Shown here: positions 11,720-24,960 of the stretch, piece by piece
How positions within the stretch are numbered: position 1 is the stretch's first letter
Layout of the letters: each line of letters starts with the position of its first letter
Assembly (NCBI GenBank): GCA_963678675.1
Contig: OY783192.1
Coordinates: forward strand, 3,048,001 to 3,112,000
Reading direction: 5' to 3'
Length of the DNA: 64,000 nt
Source of the DNA: Xiphydria camelus
Lineage: Eukaryota; Arthropoda; Insecta; Hymenoptera; Xiphydriidae
The notes under the pieces: model-generated
Told to the model about the DNA's origin: nothing
Database searches by the model: none
The model's input: only the letters and a program-made list of their open reading frames with translations
Translations under genes and position numbers: made by a program

Positions 11720-14700
11720 CGGTATACCGAGAATGCTCATAGTGTTATACGGAGTACCTATGTTACTTTTATAAAAGAAGGTCAAAAGTTAGTCCCGCTT
11801 GAATTAGCTTTAAACTACTTTTACAGAACTAACCCTTCAATAAACCTACTTAACTTCCGTTCAAATGAACGTTCGGGTCTGCAGGTACAGGCACATCGTA
11901 GCATTTTCGAAGGCGGCGTTACGCGTGAAACTACAAAACACGTGGCGAGCGATGAGCAAATGTCAAGTGTCACTTCGATCGAAGATCCACCTCGCACGAA
12001 CGTACCACATTTTCGCGTTCCAACGTGGCGTAAACAACTCCGAGCAGAGAAATATACCATTTCGTCGCATGCCAAGACCTAATTTGTCGCACATTAATTT
12101 ATTATGTCTACGCATCTCCCCCTGCCACTGCTATAGCAGTTATGGGAAGCGTGTGTTACTCCAGGGAGTGTGCGACGCGCGTACGCGGGAAGGCCGACAT
12201 AACAAGCCGACGTGTTTGTTGTCACTATGCGCGGAGACCTCTCTCGTGTGCACTAACCGATGCCTGGCTGAACCAAAACACAGACCTCTCATCCACGGCA
12301 GAGTCACGTTTCTAAACAAACGCCGCGCGAGAAAACGTGCCGACTCAAAAGACACCATGAATTTCGGAGCGAGCGCCCACGATTTGCGTCGGCATATCGC
12401 GCGATGCCCGGTGGAGCGTCGACCTCGTCGGACGATCGCCTCTTGTATGCATTAATCGCCAGCGTTCGAATCGTTCGCTTCCATCGGCTCGACGATGCAG
12501 TCCGTTGTAGAACGAAAAGAGCAAGGATGAGAAAGGAGATCTCGACTCATCTTCGATTCGATTACTCACGCTGTGCCGTAGTAGCAATCCGATAAAATCT
12601 GTATCTCTCTTGCTGTTAGCAATTTCGAAGACTATGTTCCTCTTTCGAACACTATCATAGACACTTGCGAGCAGTTGTCTCGGTAATTTTAAAAATTAAA
12701 AGAAACGCCGGTAGAACGCGTTAAATATCGAAGACGGCCATTTTCTAAAACGCCGGGAAGGTCAGCGGTAGAGAATCGCTTGTCTCTCACCGTGCAACGG
12801 ATCTTCAAAGTCGAGTCTCGTTTAGTTTCGTTTTAATGTTATAATAATGGCGTCCCCTTTCGTCGAAGAAGGAAAAACACGACCCGTTCAAGGGTCAGCC
12901 AAGCCGAGGAACTTTTGTTACCTTATTGGTCGTTCCCCATGCGTTGTGGCGTTCAGGTAATCCAATGGTATAAACACGGGGTCTCGGCAAGTTCTCTCAG
13001 GACCCGCCGAAGTCTCACAACTCATGCGCACTCATATTCGTTTGGTTCACGAAGGGGAGAAACTCACGGGACAGTCGAATTACACTGTCTCTATCGCGTC
13101 ACGAACGGCACGCGAGACACTCGCGGAGCGTTGTTCCCCGAGAAACCGACGCTATACACGAGACCCGTCACCGCGGAACGGCAAACCGAAACTAGCGCGA
13201 CGCTCGGTCGGCGAGAGAGGCGACCCTAGGCCTTCCCCCACCCTTCATTCCGCTCACGAGCCGACCAACCCGGTCCCTTTTCTTTCTCTGTCTCTCGTCG
13301 AAACCCCTTCCGTACCTACTGGCGCACACTCTCCCATCTCCAGCGTGGCGATGCACGGCGCGATGCATTCCGTACACGCAACTTTGTTCGTGCGTCCGTC
13401 ACGGCCGGAGCGCGACATTCGTCGTCGAGGTGCTCGCCGGTACACGAGCGTAGTTCGAGGTCGGAGGAGCGCACATGAACGCGCTTTGGAGCAATATTTT
13501 CGGGAAGAATTCGAGTGGAGGCTGAAAGGGAAACGACGTGCGAGTACGTTGGAAGGAAATATATATTATGTACGAAAGGTGGGTATATATTCGAGACGCG
13601 AGAGGCCGTGATAAATTACGACCGAAATGATATAGGATGGATGACAACGGCGGTCGTAATAGAATAGATGTCTGCGCACTTGAAAAAAACTGTTATATCG
13701 TGCCGCGCATACGCACGGTAGAATGGATGTAAAAAAGAAACAAGGGCGTGAAAAATTGAAAAATCGTCACCTTCCGTCGGGCTACGATTTAAAGGGGCAC
13801 TAACGATCGAATAAATTCGAAACGATCGATTTCGCACAGTCGACGGAGTCAAGGTACTATCACATCGTGGGTACATATAGTTTTTTATTTTCTAGTTCAG
13901 GTATATCCGCTTCAGGCATCTCCTTTCATTCTCACAATTATGACCGTCATCATTGCTACAGTACCACGGTCGCCTCTCACTCTCTTTTCTTCTTCCTTTC
14001 TTCCTCCCCCCTGACCATCTTACCTGTTCCCGGTTCGACGTACCGACATGAGAAAACGATTATCACGAAACACCTACAGTTAGACCTCTGCTCCGAAATT
14101 CAGTCCTTAGAATTAACGACTACAGATTTACCGATCGAATGTTTATAATGATTTTCTACTTAAGTAGAAGTACTAGAAATAGTCCGAAATACGAAACAGT
14201 AGAGAGAGAATCGAAACAATGTATGTACTTCCGACTCATGAATACTAACTCACTGCGCTCGCATCATGAGTTTCTGGAACAGAAGAAGTTCGTTGAAAAC
14301 CAAATAATCGATTTAACGGATACAACTCTTTTTGTTCATCAAGAAGACTTCGATTGAGGATACGCAGTTATCGCAGATTTGCGGCTGTAGTCGGCCAGAG
14401 AGAAATATCTGGCGATTTTTAAAGGCAAAAAATTCATTTGCCGGTTAATAACGTCAACGTAGGGACCAGCCTGAAAAGTTGAAAGGCTTAACGCGATAAA
14501 GCCGAGTGCACTCGTACGAATGCTGTTTTCAAAGCTCGTTTCGTATCTGCCGTTATCACCAGTAAAGCCGCGTTCACGGACCTTCTACCTGACTCTGCAT
14601 CCCGTAGGTCTCGCTGTGACTCGAACAGTCTGAAGTACCTCCGGCGCACTAAAAAAGTCCTATTACCGAGGCGTTACTTCCTAGATGAACAAAGAAATTC

Positions 14701-15693
14701 GTAAAATTGTCGGTCGACCGCCGAGCACAATCCTCACAATTGCATGGCGCGTCAAAACACAATTCGTCCCCACCCACGGCCTTTTTTACCCCGCGCGATA
14801 CCAGATTATCTCTTCCCTCATTCTTTCTCTTTCTTCGACGTCTTCGACGTCCATTCGTAACGCTTCGCTCGCTCGGAAGGCTCCCATGCCTTGCCCCGAC
14901 CTTCGGCGTCGCCGTCGTACCTTCGCCTCTCTTTCTCCAGGACTACTTTTTCTATTCCGAGCGGTGCGTCACCGATATGAGATCACTGCGCTCGACTCGC
15001 TCGTGCGTGCGACGACGCGTCGCGACGCGCGAGCGACCGCCACGCGCGGATTCCGCAGCGCCCTCGCGCACATGCATCATACTTACATTTCTCTGCCGCG
15101 CGCCGGCACTTTCGCGCGCCGCCCATTCATCGACCCACGCTGAATTTGGCGAGACGAGATGCGCGCCGTTTTGGCAATGACTACAGACTTTGACCTTCCG
15201 CAATTCGGAACTGGCCCGCGCTCGCGAGCCAATGCCCCCGCCGAGGTGCTCTCGAGGAGATAACACGACGAGAGGTTTTCGAGCCGGAGCGTGACCACGT
15301 GCGAGTTCGGAAGGAACGCCTACCTCCAATCCGTTGGAAGAGGGGACGCACGAATTCCATTCCGAGTCATTCACGGAGACTTTCTTTTCGTGATCCACTC
15401 GGTGCCAGTCACCTTCGGGTCTCGACAAATTTGGTAAGAGACACCTGCTGGCGACAATGGGACGAGGCGACATCGATCGCGTACCCACGCTATCCCATTT
15501 TGTCTCTGATGAATGAACACCGGTGAACGTCTCTCGGTGAAAGTGTCTACGTTAATAATTAATTACAATACGCATTTCTACGAGAAAGATTGAATGGCGT
15601 TCAAGATCGGTGTTAATAATGATCAATCGGCTAATATTTACGACACGATTCATTAATAAAAACATCCACCCTATCACTTACAACGGCATTTGT
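11720..15693. other. No recognised gene or element
   Basis: Mostly GC-rich DNA with overlapping frames on both strands. The largest are 196 codons plus at 11865-12455, 195 plus at 13024-13611 and 178 minus at 14952-15488. All are rich in Arg, Ser and Thr, have no motif I recognise, and are shadowed by frames on the opposite strand. I see no transposon ends or RNA genes. Confidence 0.45.
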
Positions 15694-15695
15694 TA

Positions 15696-15948
15696 TACAG
15701 AGAAAAAGAATTAGTTGGATCTGCTAATAATAATTAATTGCAGGGTCGCAAATAATTATTTATTTACATCAATTTGACCCTATTCATATTAATTTGATAT
15801 TTCTTCCTTGCAATCACATACTATTCCATATGATTGTAAGGAAGAGATATTTAATTCATGTATTAAAAGATTTCATTGATATAAATAAATAATTAGTTGC
15901 GACCCCGCAAGTAATTTTCAGTAATCCAACTAATTCTTTTTTTCCGTG
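15696..15948. mobile_element. 253-bp MITE, subfamily A copy 1 (GAGAAAAAGAATTAG ends)
   Basis: TA at 15694-15695 and 15949-15950 flanks ends that are inverted copies: TACAGAGAAAAAGAATTAG on the left, and the inverted right end CACGGAAAAAAAGAATTAG. The inverted match continues through a GGGTCGCAA block and the TTGCAATCACATA / TATGATTGTAAGG centre, so the whole element folds into one hairpin. A second copy lies at 24470-24726. No coding capacity is present. Confidence 0.85.
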
Positions 15949-16019
15949 TACTAAAATTATTGTGTCCTTCACTCGAGAAATTTCTTGAGTCATACTTAAG
16001 TATAACCTACACAGAGAGA

Positions 16020-16198
16020 AGAGAGTACCTATATTGATCACTGTTATACTAAATAATAGATTTGACATTTTTGGGAAAGCATTGCATTCATTGCTTTACT
16101 GTATGACAACAGTTGACGTACATCTAGTGAACTTCACAAAACTTATGTCAATTGTTGTCATACGGTTGACGGTTGAATGAGCCAATTTTTTTTCAATG
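16020..16198. mobile_element. 179-bp MITE of the TA-flanked family
   Basis: TA sites at 16018-16019 and 16199-16200 flank weakly matching ends (CACAGAGAGAA on the left; inverted right CATTGAAAAAAAA). Inside, arms of about 33 bp pair well: CATTCATTGCTTTACTGTATGACAACAGTTGAC (in two parts: CATTCATTGCTTTACTG, then TATGACAACAGTTGAC) with its inverted copy near 16149-16184. It lies between two clearer members of the same family. Confidence 0.6.
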
Positions 16199-16213
16199 TA
16201 GTAACTGTGACTA

Positions 16214-16436
16214 CACTGAGACACAAATGTACTTGATCGAAATAAACGTGCCTTTGGATAGTCCCAAGAGCGTATTTATTCGATTTAAATGAATATCGAT
16301 TTGATTCAAATAACATCTAATTAATTCAATAATCGAATATTTGCGTCCAACCAATATTCATTTAAATCGAATAAATATGCTCTTGAGACTATCCAAAGGC
16401 ACGTTTATTTCGATCAAGTAAATTTTTTTCTCAGTG
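16214..16436. mobile_element. 223-bp MITE with near-perfect arms of about 85 bp
   Basis: TA duplications at 16212-16213 and 16437-16438 flank ends beginning CACTGAGA. The arms continue through TACTTGATCGAAATAAACG, TGCCTTTGGATAGTC and TTTATTCGATTTAAATGAAT, with only a handful of differences between left and inverted right copies. The high arm identity points to a younger insertion than its neighbours. It is non-coding. Confidence 0.88.
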
Positions 16437-19400
16437 TATAATTTTTCCTCCATCCAAGTGTATCAGTTCATCCATAACGCAAAATCAGCACTGCGTGTTG
16501 TAATTATTTTCAACCCATTCGAGATAAACTCTGCCAATGAAAAGGGCAGTGTTCATCGATGATATCTGAAATAGGTCTATCGACGCTACCGGCGAGCATT
16601 ATCAGCGGATAAGGATACGCGGTTAAAGACAGGTGCGTTCATTTGGCCTAGGTGCGACACAGGGTATCCCGTTATTTCCAAAACGACGGTTTATCTTAAA
16701 CGCAGATACGTGACCCGAAATATCAGCTATTCGACGGCATCAGATCAGATAGGTGGGCACTGAATGTTCTCGACTAATGGACCGACGTGGCACCGAGATT
16801 GTACAGAAGGGCTGAAACGTATACGCGGACTAGACCCTCTCTTTTCGGACTAAGTTTCAGTAACGGTTGCGGGCTCTGACACCATTATCTTAATTAAGAG
16901 CAATGTTTCTTGATGTTGAGAGCCGCGCGCGAGCAATATCTACGCTGCTCTAGATATATTGTACCATTTTATACCGAACGTATAACAGACAGTACAGAAA
17001 TGTACGTTTCGGGGGGTTCAATTCTTACGCAAGACGCTCGGTCATTCGTGGCTTTGAAATAAAAACGATTAGATAGGATTCCTCCATCGTTGCGAGGTTC
17101 GTCTGAACTTCTGCTTTCCCAAGAACCGAAATGCGAGCGCACAGATGGTAAGCGGAATTCGAGTCGAACCGTCACCGCTCGCTGTGTTAACTCAGATAAG
17201 ATAAGAGGTTTTACCTGTAAATCGATAAGCTGCCCCGACGTACACACAGGTATTTACTTATTCTATCATCGCACGGATAGAGATATTAAAAATAACTGCA
17301 ACATCTCTGGCGCTACATATACGAAACGTCTTCCGGCTAGTTTCCCTGGTAAATAGCTCGTTATAGGAAGACGAGAGAAGAAGATAGCGCGTGAGCCGCA
17401 AATTGGAGCTAGTTCAGTACCAAAGACGACGTATACTGCCCGTCATCATCGTAACTCTCTTCTTTCGGGTCGTTAATATAAAAAAATATCTTGCTCCATC
17501 GTTTACGTTTAACGCTCCATTCCGGTTTACATTTTTACACGGCGTCTAGTTGTCAGCAGAGAGCTCTGGAAAGCTCTGGAGTCGTCACACGGGAAGTTTT
17601 ATCGCATCCCCCTCGCGTGCGTCGTCGCGGAGATTCCGCAACGGCGTTTTCCGCGCGTCAGAAATCCTTGCGCTGTTTTCCTCCACGTTAGGTTACCGGC
17701 ACTCGTCTGCGGTCGAGAGGCGGTAAATAAGAGTGCGAGCGAGAGAACAAACGGGAGAAGAAAAGGCGACGGCGGTGACGGAGTAAGAGGAGGAGATGGA
17801 TCGGTCGTCCGCGCTAGTCCACACTCGGCTCAAGGCTATCAACCTCTAAGCATCCATTAGCTGCCGACTACGGACGTACGTATACATCGCGGCCAGCCCG
17901 TCCGTCGGTGTTTCACCTTTGCTGCCCGCAATTTCGCGGTCCTAAGCGAGCTAACGATCAAGCCGCCGCCGCCGCTGCCGCCACGAGTGCTGCGGCTCTT
18001 TCGGGCGCGACGCAACGCGCGCACGGAAAAAAGTATCTGGCCGTAGAGAAACCAGAATTCCACTTGCTCCGACTAAAGCGGCAGTCAGAAGCGGTCGTGG
18101 AGCGCTCCGTCGTAGAAACGGCGACGGAAACGAATTACAATGTAAGATTGTACCTCCCACAAGCTGCAAACCCATGAGACTTGAAACTTTCTTAAGTAAG
18201 AGAGACTGGCTCCCGCGCGAGTTAGAAACTTCACTATTACTCTTAGCCGAGGTTTCCCTCTAATCGCCTCCGCGCGTATCCACGCAAAACGGTGATATGT
18301 GTGCACGTGCTCGTATATATTTGCATTACAACGCGCAATTAAGGGTAGATCGGGTCGCGTGGTGGGGTTTCTAAATTGTATAGGAAGCACGGCAAGTAAT
18401 AAATAATTTTTCCACTTCCACACGTGTACGCGCTGCGATGTTAACGATAACAAACTGTGCTTTGATCAGGACAGTTTAATTGATTCGTGCAGTCACGTAT
18501 ATATAATCTTGTAACTACAGAAAAAGTTTTCTCATTCGATTCTCGACTCGCCTTTGTATCAATCGAACAATATTTTCCGATGAAGACTTCGGTAGCGTCT
18601 CGTCTTCGCCAAACTCTTCTAGCACAATAAAGCCGCGGAGACTTCCGGTTTCCTCGGCGACCACACCGAGGCCGATTCGCGCGTGGAGTTCTATTTTCGC
18701 CCGAGTACCGTGCGAGATACGACGACGATAACGATTTTTATCGCACCCGATCATTGGCGAACGATACATATACATATCTCTATCGCGTGATATAATCTAA
18801 TCGGTTTGCCTTTCGGGCATTCCAGGTGGTGTAGTACACAAAGAGACTTCGCGTCGGTGTGATAATCTAGTAACTACGACTCGACGACAACAATGCGGTG
18901 TGTGGCGCCAACAGGTTCGCGCTCGGAGTACAATGAATCGCGCTCGACCGGCAAAAACTTGCCAGACGGGAAAAGAGAGGCAAAGTATCGCGGCCATAGC
19001 CGCGGTAGACGCCCTCCTAGACGCCTCCGTGGTCCGATCTCTCGGTCCTCCGCTACCGATCGCGTTCGTCTTGAGAAAATTAGGATTGCCTTGATTTATC
19101 ATCCGTGGAATCTCATCACCGTTTTCTCGACGGGTGAATTCTCGGTGGTACGGATCCTACTCTCTCTCTTCGATTCCCTGCTGCTTCTATTACTGATTTC
19201 TTTGCAAACTCTGTTACTTTCAGATTACGAGTAATTAAGTTGCTTGTGCTACCTTTTGCGCTACTCTCGTTAATTACTTTACTTATATTACTTATGTTAA
19301 TACTTCTGTATTTAGGGGACTTAAAGTTCTCTTATTTACTTTTGTTATTCATATTACTTATCTTGTGCCTATGCTACTCTTGCTGCTCTGCGACCCTGAT

Positions 19401-19453
19401 TCCAGAGACAACAAAATGCTTTGTCTGTCTGTCTCTCGGTCTCTCTGCTTTTA
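16437..19453. other. No recognised gene; CCG-rich patch near 17.96 kb
   Basis: This stretch holds unassigned sequence. Around 17700-18130 it is GC-rich with CCG/GCC repeats, giving an alanine-rich frame (17908-18177) that I treat as simple-sequence artefact. No element ends or RNA genes were recognised. Confidence 0.45.
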
Positions 19454-19455
19454 TA

Positions 19456-19687
19456 CACTGAGAGAAAAATGTAGCAAATTTGACTAAATCGGTGGTTACA
19501 GGTGGCGGAATGCAGATCTATAATAGTTTTTAGGTCTAATCATTGACTCGAATGTATTATGTAGCGCCTGTTCCCTTCAAATAGCCGTTAATCGTTATAA
19601 GCCAATTTACTAATCGCAGCAACTAATTCTGCATTTTCCCACTCGTAAACGCAGGTTTAATTGAATATACGATTTTTCCTCTTAATA
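19456..19687. mobile_element. MITE of the CACTGAGAGAAAA family, uninterrupted relative of the 41.4-kb copy
   Basis: After TA at 19454-19455 the element starts CACTGAGAGAAAAATGTAG, followed by AAATTTGACTAAATCGGTGG. Its interior (GCCGTTAATCGTTATAA, then CAACTAATTC and GCAGGTTTAATTGAATAT) runs collinear with the element at 41370-41801, which carries an extra 205-bp insertion at the point where this copy reads straight through. The right end is degraded to TTTTTCCTCTTAATA. Confidence 0.7.
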
Positions 19688-19689
19688 TA

Positions 19690-22600
19690 CGGAATAATTC
19701 ATAATTGGTTCGTGCCGGTGGCGCGATTCTTCGCACGAAATGAATTTTTGAACGCGCAAGGTTGATTTACTCGGTTTTATATCGCGTGGCTTTGATTTCT
19801 CGGGCAATATATCAATTTTTCCCTCTCCCATTCACATCTGCATCAAACACGCAGTATTCTTCCTGCCCCTTCGCGAAAAAAATTTTCTATCCAACGACAT
19901 TCCGTGGGAAAACTCGGCACCGTCAAGCGCTCCAACGCGTACCTACGGGAGGCCCGGGTGGTATAAGCCGCGGGGGTGGAAGTTGCAGGCTCGACTCGGT
20001 CCTGATCTCCCTAGTTGGGCGGGATTTCTTCCGACAAAGCCAGTGCCAGGGCACTGTTCGGCCCGATATCGTGGGAGAATCTCCGACGGCCTGCCCCTTT
20101 TCGCCCCCGCGTCAGGGCCGTGCTTTGATATATCAAGTTATCGAACCCTCCGCGGGCCTTCATTTATTCGAAGCTCGATTTATTAAATTCGGGAACGCGA
20201 CAAGGCGAGCGAGGACTCGCTTAAATGGCAAGGTTGCCTTTACGGAATTTCGCGATGAAAACATTTTCTGGAACGCGAGACATTTCCGAAGAGGGGAGGA
20301 GAAAGCGAGGGGGTCGCGCCACGGGTACCGGATGATGAATATTATTAAGATTGCTAATCAACGATGTTTCGTCGTCGAGTTCCCTCTTAATGAGAGAGAA
20401 GCGAAGTGAGTTACGGCGACGAATATACTTTTTGGGGTGTCAGCGGATCCACAGCCTCGATTTCTCGGCGATATCATCTCGCAGACATGCGGGGGAGATG
20501 TATACTATATGCGTCTATAAGAAAAGTTAGGCTCGACGATTATGATAGTCGATAAATCTCCGCAATTTCGCAGAAGCGATGACGAGAATTTCTCAACTCT
20601 TCCCGAATAGATAAACGGTGAGATGCTTTAAAGAAGCTCAGATAAGCCGAACGATATAACGATTCTATTGAAGAATGATCAACGAAGGTATGAGAAATTA
20701 CGGAAGTTTGTATAAATGAATTCAAATAAAGGAAAACGAAATCATTTGCAGTGCCGATCGCACAACGCGGTGTCCCTTCGAAATTATTTCATCCAAAAAA
20801 TTCGATCTTCATATCGATAGAGCTTCTTTCCGGCTATTTCATTTTGACTCGTTCATTTTGACGAATCATTACCGCGATCCACTTAATCACCCTGTACTCG
20901 TCGGCAACCAATTTCCAATCCTCGAGTGGAGTAACGTTAAATTCTATTGCTCATTTGTCCATTCGACAATGAATCAAATTTATTATCGCGATGAGTATCG
21001 ACCATATGCTCGTACGTACATCGGATACTCGTGTGATGTGATGATGACAATACGGCAGTCATTGAATACAACGATACAATTATCAACGATCAAGCGCATT
21101 AAAACGTGTCGATGATTGAAACCGTCCGCATTAGGCTGCAACGAAGCCCGATTCACGAGAGAAATACATATAGCGCGAATGTGTGTGATTCTATATGGAA
21201 AAGCGTGCGAACAATGATGTGCACGCTGCGTTCGCGGTAACGCATAGGAGTGCGAATCAACCCCTATTCTCACTTTGACCATGGCACGACTATGGCATAG
21301 CATCGGGAGGTCTGCTTATGAAAATGAAGAAAGAATTTGAAAGAATTGTGAATCTCAGCGGTATGTATGGTGGACGAGGGTACAAACCGTTCGTTCGTAC
21401 GTGCGCACGCACGCTCCCATTTGCTCTTTATGGAAATTCCATCGGAAATTTTTCAATATTGCCCGAGGGTGTCCAGGGACGGCGGATCCTGGACTTTCAT
21501 ATCATTTTTATCACACACCGCGTTTGTTCCACATCGAAATAGCGTCTAAAATCCTCCGCCTCCTTTTCACGCACGTGCGGACGCGCCACGGGAAGAAATC
21601 GTGTAATGCAAATACGCGAACTATATGTAGCTACCTATACTCCCCACCGCGGATCTCTCTTCGCAGAACGCGAGGCGGCGTCGTGGTATGTATTATCCGC
21701 GAGTACAGCTTCGTACCGCACCTACGCCGGCGCACGCCAATGCCAGGCCGCTCTACTGATGAATGTGTGCCGCGGGGAAATACACACATATACTGAATAT
21801 ATAATACATTACATATTCGGTAGCTCACGCGAGAAATTTTCTTTCACATACGCTACCGTGGAGGCAATTACCGTGCGGCCTGATGACAAAGCAGCAGCCG
21901 AGCAAATACGACAGAAAGGGGACGAATGGAATTTTCAAAAATCGTTGCGTGATTCTCGTTCGCGCCGGAGAACTGTTCGGAGCGCTCGTGCAACTGGCCG
22001 TGCAGCGTAGCGCAGGACACGTTGCAGTGTCTCGTGGCAGGCATTGTGGTAGAACGAAGGTGCGTATGAAAGGGGATTTTAAATCCTTCATAGAAGATTT
22101 TTCGAGAGGCGTATAACGCGAGAGGCACGCAATAATGGAGATTGGGTCCTCCAGTCCGTTTACCCACACCACCGAGGAAGTTCTATATAGGAACGTACGG
22201 TCGAGGGTGAGTGGGCTGCTTCGTAAAAATGTATCGGGGTTTACTTTGAAGTATATATTGGATGGAAGAATATTTGTTGTCAGTAAATACATAAACTCTC
22301 ATGGGTATAGTATAATCCGGTATGAAGGAACTTTCCTTGAACCAAATTTATCGGGAAAAGCTTGCAAGTGCATTTTAATAATACCTATACACTCGTCTGT
22401 GAACTTTCCCGATGTGCTTCGATATAAAAAACGAAGGGGTTGCTGTGGATAGCTCGCATGAGGAAGTCGTTTGAATTCGAATGCTATTCGAAGTTTGAGG
22501 GGTTATAGAAAAAGACGTATTATTTCGTCTCGTCAAAAAGTGCGAGAGTTTTATTCTACGCTGCTATTGGGATATTTTTTGAAACGAAGGACTGAGATTT

Positions 22601-23887
22601 GTGATACCTTGACTTTCGATTTGTTTCAGAGTATACATATTTTAGATATTAACGCTCTAGGATTCATGCATTTGATTTTTACGTACAGTGTACAGCAATA
22701 CCAATGAAAATTAATCGCTTTAAATTATCAATAGTCCAATAAAACCTACTCACACATGCATGCAGTCACATAATATCGTAGACATTACGGGTCAAGTAGA
22801 GATGCTCGCCTCGCGACTCTTTAAGAAAATTTTCGCAACGCGATCAACGTCGGGTCGTTGATCCCCCCTCGGGTCGCACGTAAGACTCGAGTAAATTAGG
22901 CCTAACGCCTTAATCGTCGAAGATGCGGCGTACACGACCGGTAATCCTCCTTTCGTCCCGCCTCGCACTCTCTGGAGTTCGGGTTGCATTAATCACGGCG
23001 TTACACTTTCGGTAATCTCCAGACCAAATTTCAAACAAATTATCCCGGGATCTCAGCGGACAATCAACCCGTGGCGTTTTATAAATGGTGCCCGTGGAAT
23101 AAGGAATTACGGACATTAGTAAAGGGTTGTCAACGCGTGCCGCTCTCTCGTTGCAGCGGCAGCTGCCGCTTGCCGGCGGACGCTATCTCGAGTCCCGGGG
23201 AATTAAGCGGTCTTAAACGTCGCCGTCGACGTTTTGAAATATTTTCCCATATAGGATATTGCTCCGCGCCGCGTTAACGGTTTCATTCTTTACGACGATC
23301 CGATCGTAATGAAAACATTCGAAACCACTTTGGCGGTGTGTCGGTAGGATCATCCGTTACGCGGCGCCTTTCGCCGCTCGCGCGCCCGGAAGGATCGAAA
23401 TCGCGGCGGATCGTGACTCTTCGCGCGACGTAACGTATATCGCGCGTATATTCGCGCATCCCGCGCCAGGTGTCGGCCGAATCACTCGTTGCCCGACGCG
23501 TCGAACGCTATAATTTCTGATAATGTCCCAGATGGGACTGGGGGCGATGCGACCGTGCCTATTCGGTGGCCCCATTCAATCGTGATTTGTATACAAACGG
23601 CGGCATTTGCCAAATTACGGTCAGGCGCCGGCGATTAGGCGAGAGCCTCGAATTCGGGCCATAAAACGTGTCTTTGTTAACTCCTCCCCCGCGTGATGAA
23701 TCTCCGGGCGCTCGTATGTTTCCCGCCCTCGCCCCACTGTCGATGCCCTCGTCGAATGGAAGGAAATCGGAGCGAATTCAATAGCGATCCATATCGGATG
23801 ACTCACGCGACGCCCTCGGCTCTTTGCCCTCACGCCGCACAGGGTCGCTTCGCCATTGATCGTATAGCGTTATTTCGATGGAGACTG
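19690..23887. other. No recognised gene or element
   Basis: There are several medium frames, for example 215 codons plus at 19762-20409 and the pair 21825-22292 minus / 21883-22116 plus. None shows a motif I know, and most are paired with frames on the other strand. I see no repeat with clear ends. If a host exon exists in this interval I cannot identify it. Confidence 0.4.
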
Positions 23888-23889
23888 TA

Positions 23890-24167
23890 CACTGAGAGGA
23901 ATAATTGCAAAATCTTCTCTTCATTTAAAAACATGACATAATTAGAGGACCAAGCCATGTTTTCTTCGTGCAAGAAAGTATTTAACAGGCTCGAGTAATT
24001 GTTTTTCAAGCGCAGGAAAAATTTATCGTCCCGACGAAGGTATTGTTGAATCGAGAGAATCTAAATTTTTCAACCAAGAATTCATATTCTCAACAATTTT
24101 AAAGATCATATGTATTCTTGGTTCGAGGAATATTTTTTGTTGACACTAACAATTATTTCTCCCAGAA
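23890..24167. mobile_element. 278-bp MITE of the TA-flanked family
   Basis: TA at 23888-23889 and 24168-24169 flanks inverted ends CACTGAGAGGAATAATTG and TTCTGGGAGAAATAATTG. Internal pairing also joins CAACCAAGAATTCAT with GTATTCTTGGTTCGAG. No frame is present. It is immediately followed by a second, larger foldback element. Confidence 0.65.
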
Positions 24168-24224
24168 TATAATATGTTATAGTATATTTCTCGGCTGTCC
24201 TGCTTCGAAAACCGAGAGTGCATT

Positions 24225-24960
24225 AAAGATCTTATCTTGTCCTGGTAGGATTCACTAGGAAAGCCGCGATGTTTTTTTTCAAGATTTTAAATCCATTCTC
24301 ATTTCCAGATAAAGAATGTTTCGCTGATGAACCATGGTTTTTCCGATAAAGGAGACCTTCAAATTGTTACACGTAGTTTTCGTTTTGTTAACAAATGTTC
24401 CCTTAATAAAAACACAACTTCACGAAAAATCCCTAGCACTTCTCGGAATGAACAAATCATTAATTACCGCACAGAGAAAAAGAATTAGTCGGATCTACTA
24501 AAAATTGCTTGCGGGGTCGCAAGTAATTATTTGTTTAGATTAATTTGATCTCTTCTTCATATTAATTTGATACTTCTTCCTTGCAATCACATAGGTACTA
24601 TTTCACATGATCACAAGGAAGAGATATCTAGTTGATGCATTCAAAAATGTTATTGATAAAAATAAATAATTACCTGCGACCCCGCAAGTAATTTTCAGTA
24701 GATCCAACTGATTCTTTTTCTCCGTGTGCACTGCAATAGTTTACCGTGAAAAACGAAGACTACGTGTAACAATTTGATGGTCTCCTCAATCGGAAACACC
24801 ATAGTTCGTCAATGAAATGATTTTTATTTCGAAACACAAGAAGGTATCTAAATTCTCACTAACACCATTTCATGTTCATTATCCAGATAGACTCTGCATG
24901 AAAAAGTCTACGTAAAACATGGCGGCTTCATCAACCAGGACAAGATCGGGTTCTCACACG
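24225..24960. mobile_element. Foldback element with a second MITE in its centre
   Basis: The left arm (about 24225-24380) and the inverted right arm (about 24755-24955) share TTGTCCTGGT, GCCGCGATGTTTT-type, CCATGGTTTTTCCGAT and GGAGACCTTCAAATTGTTAC blocks followed by ACGTAGTTTTCGTTTT, with moderate divergence. The region between the arms contains a complete MITE at 24470-24726. The exact ends of the outer element are not resolved and no target duplication was found. No coding frame is present. Confidence 0.6.
24470..24726. mobile_element. 257-bp MITE, subfamily A copy 2, nested
   Basis: The ends CACAGAGAAAAAGAATTAG and the inverted right end CACGGAGAAAAAGAATCAG, together with the GGGGTCGCAAGTAATTATT and TTCTTCCTTGCAATCACATA blocks, make this the same element as 15696-15948. 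It sits in the middle of a larger foldback element, so it either inserted there or the two were mobilised together. Confidence 0.85.

Noticed and set aside
24323..24352. CTGATGA followed by AT-rich sequence, checked as a second hammerhead
   Set aside because: There is no GAAA at a suitable distance and no helix II.
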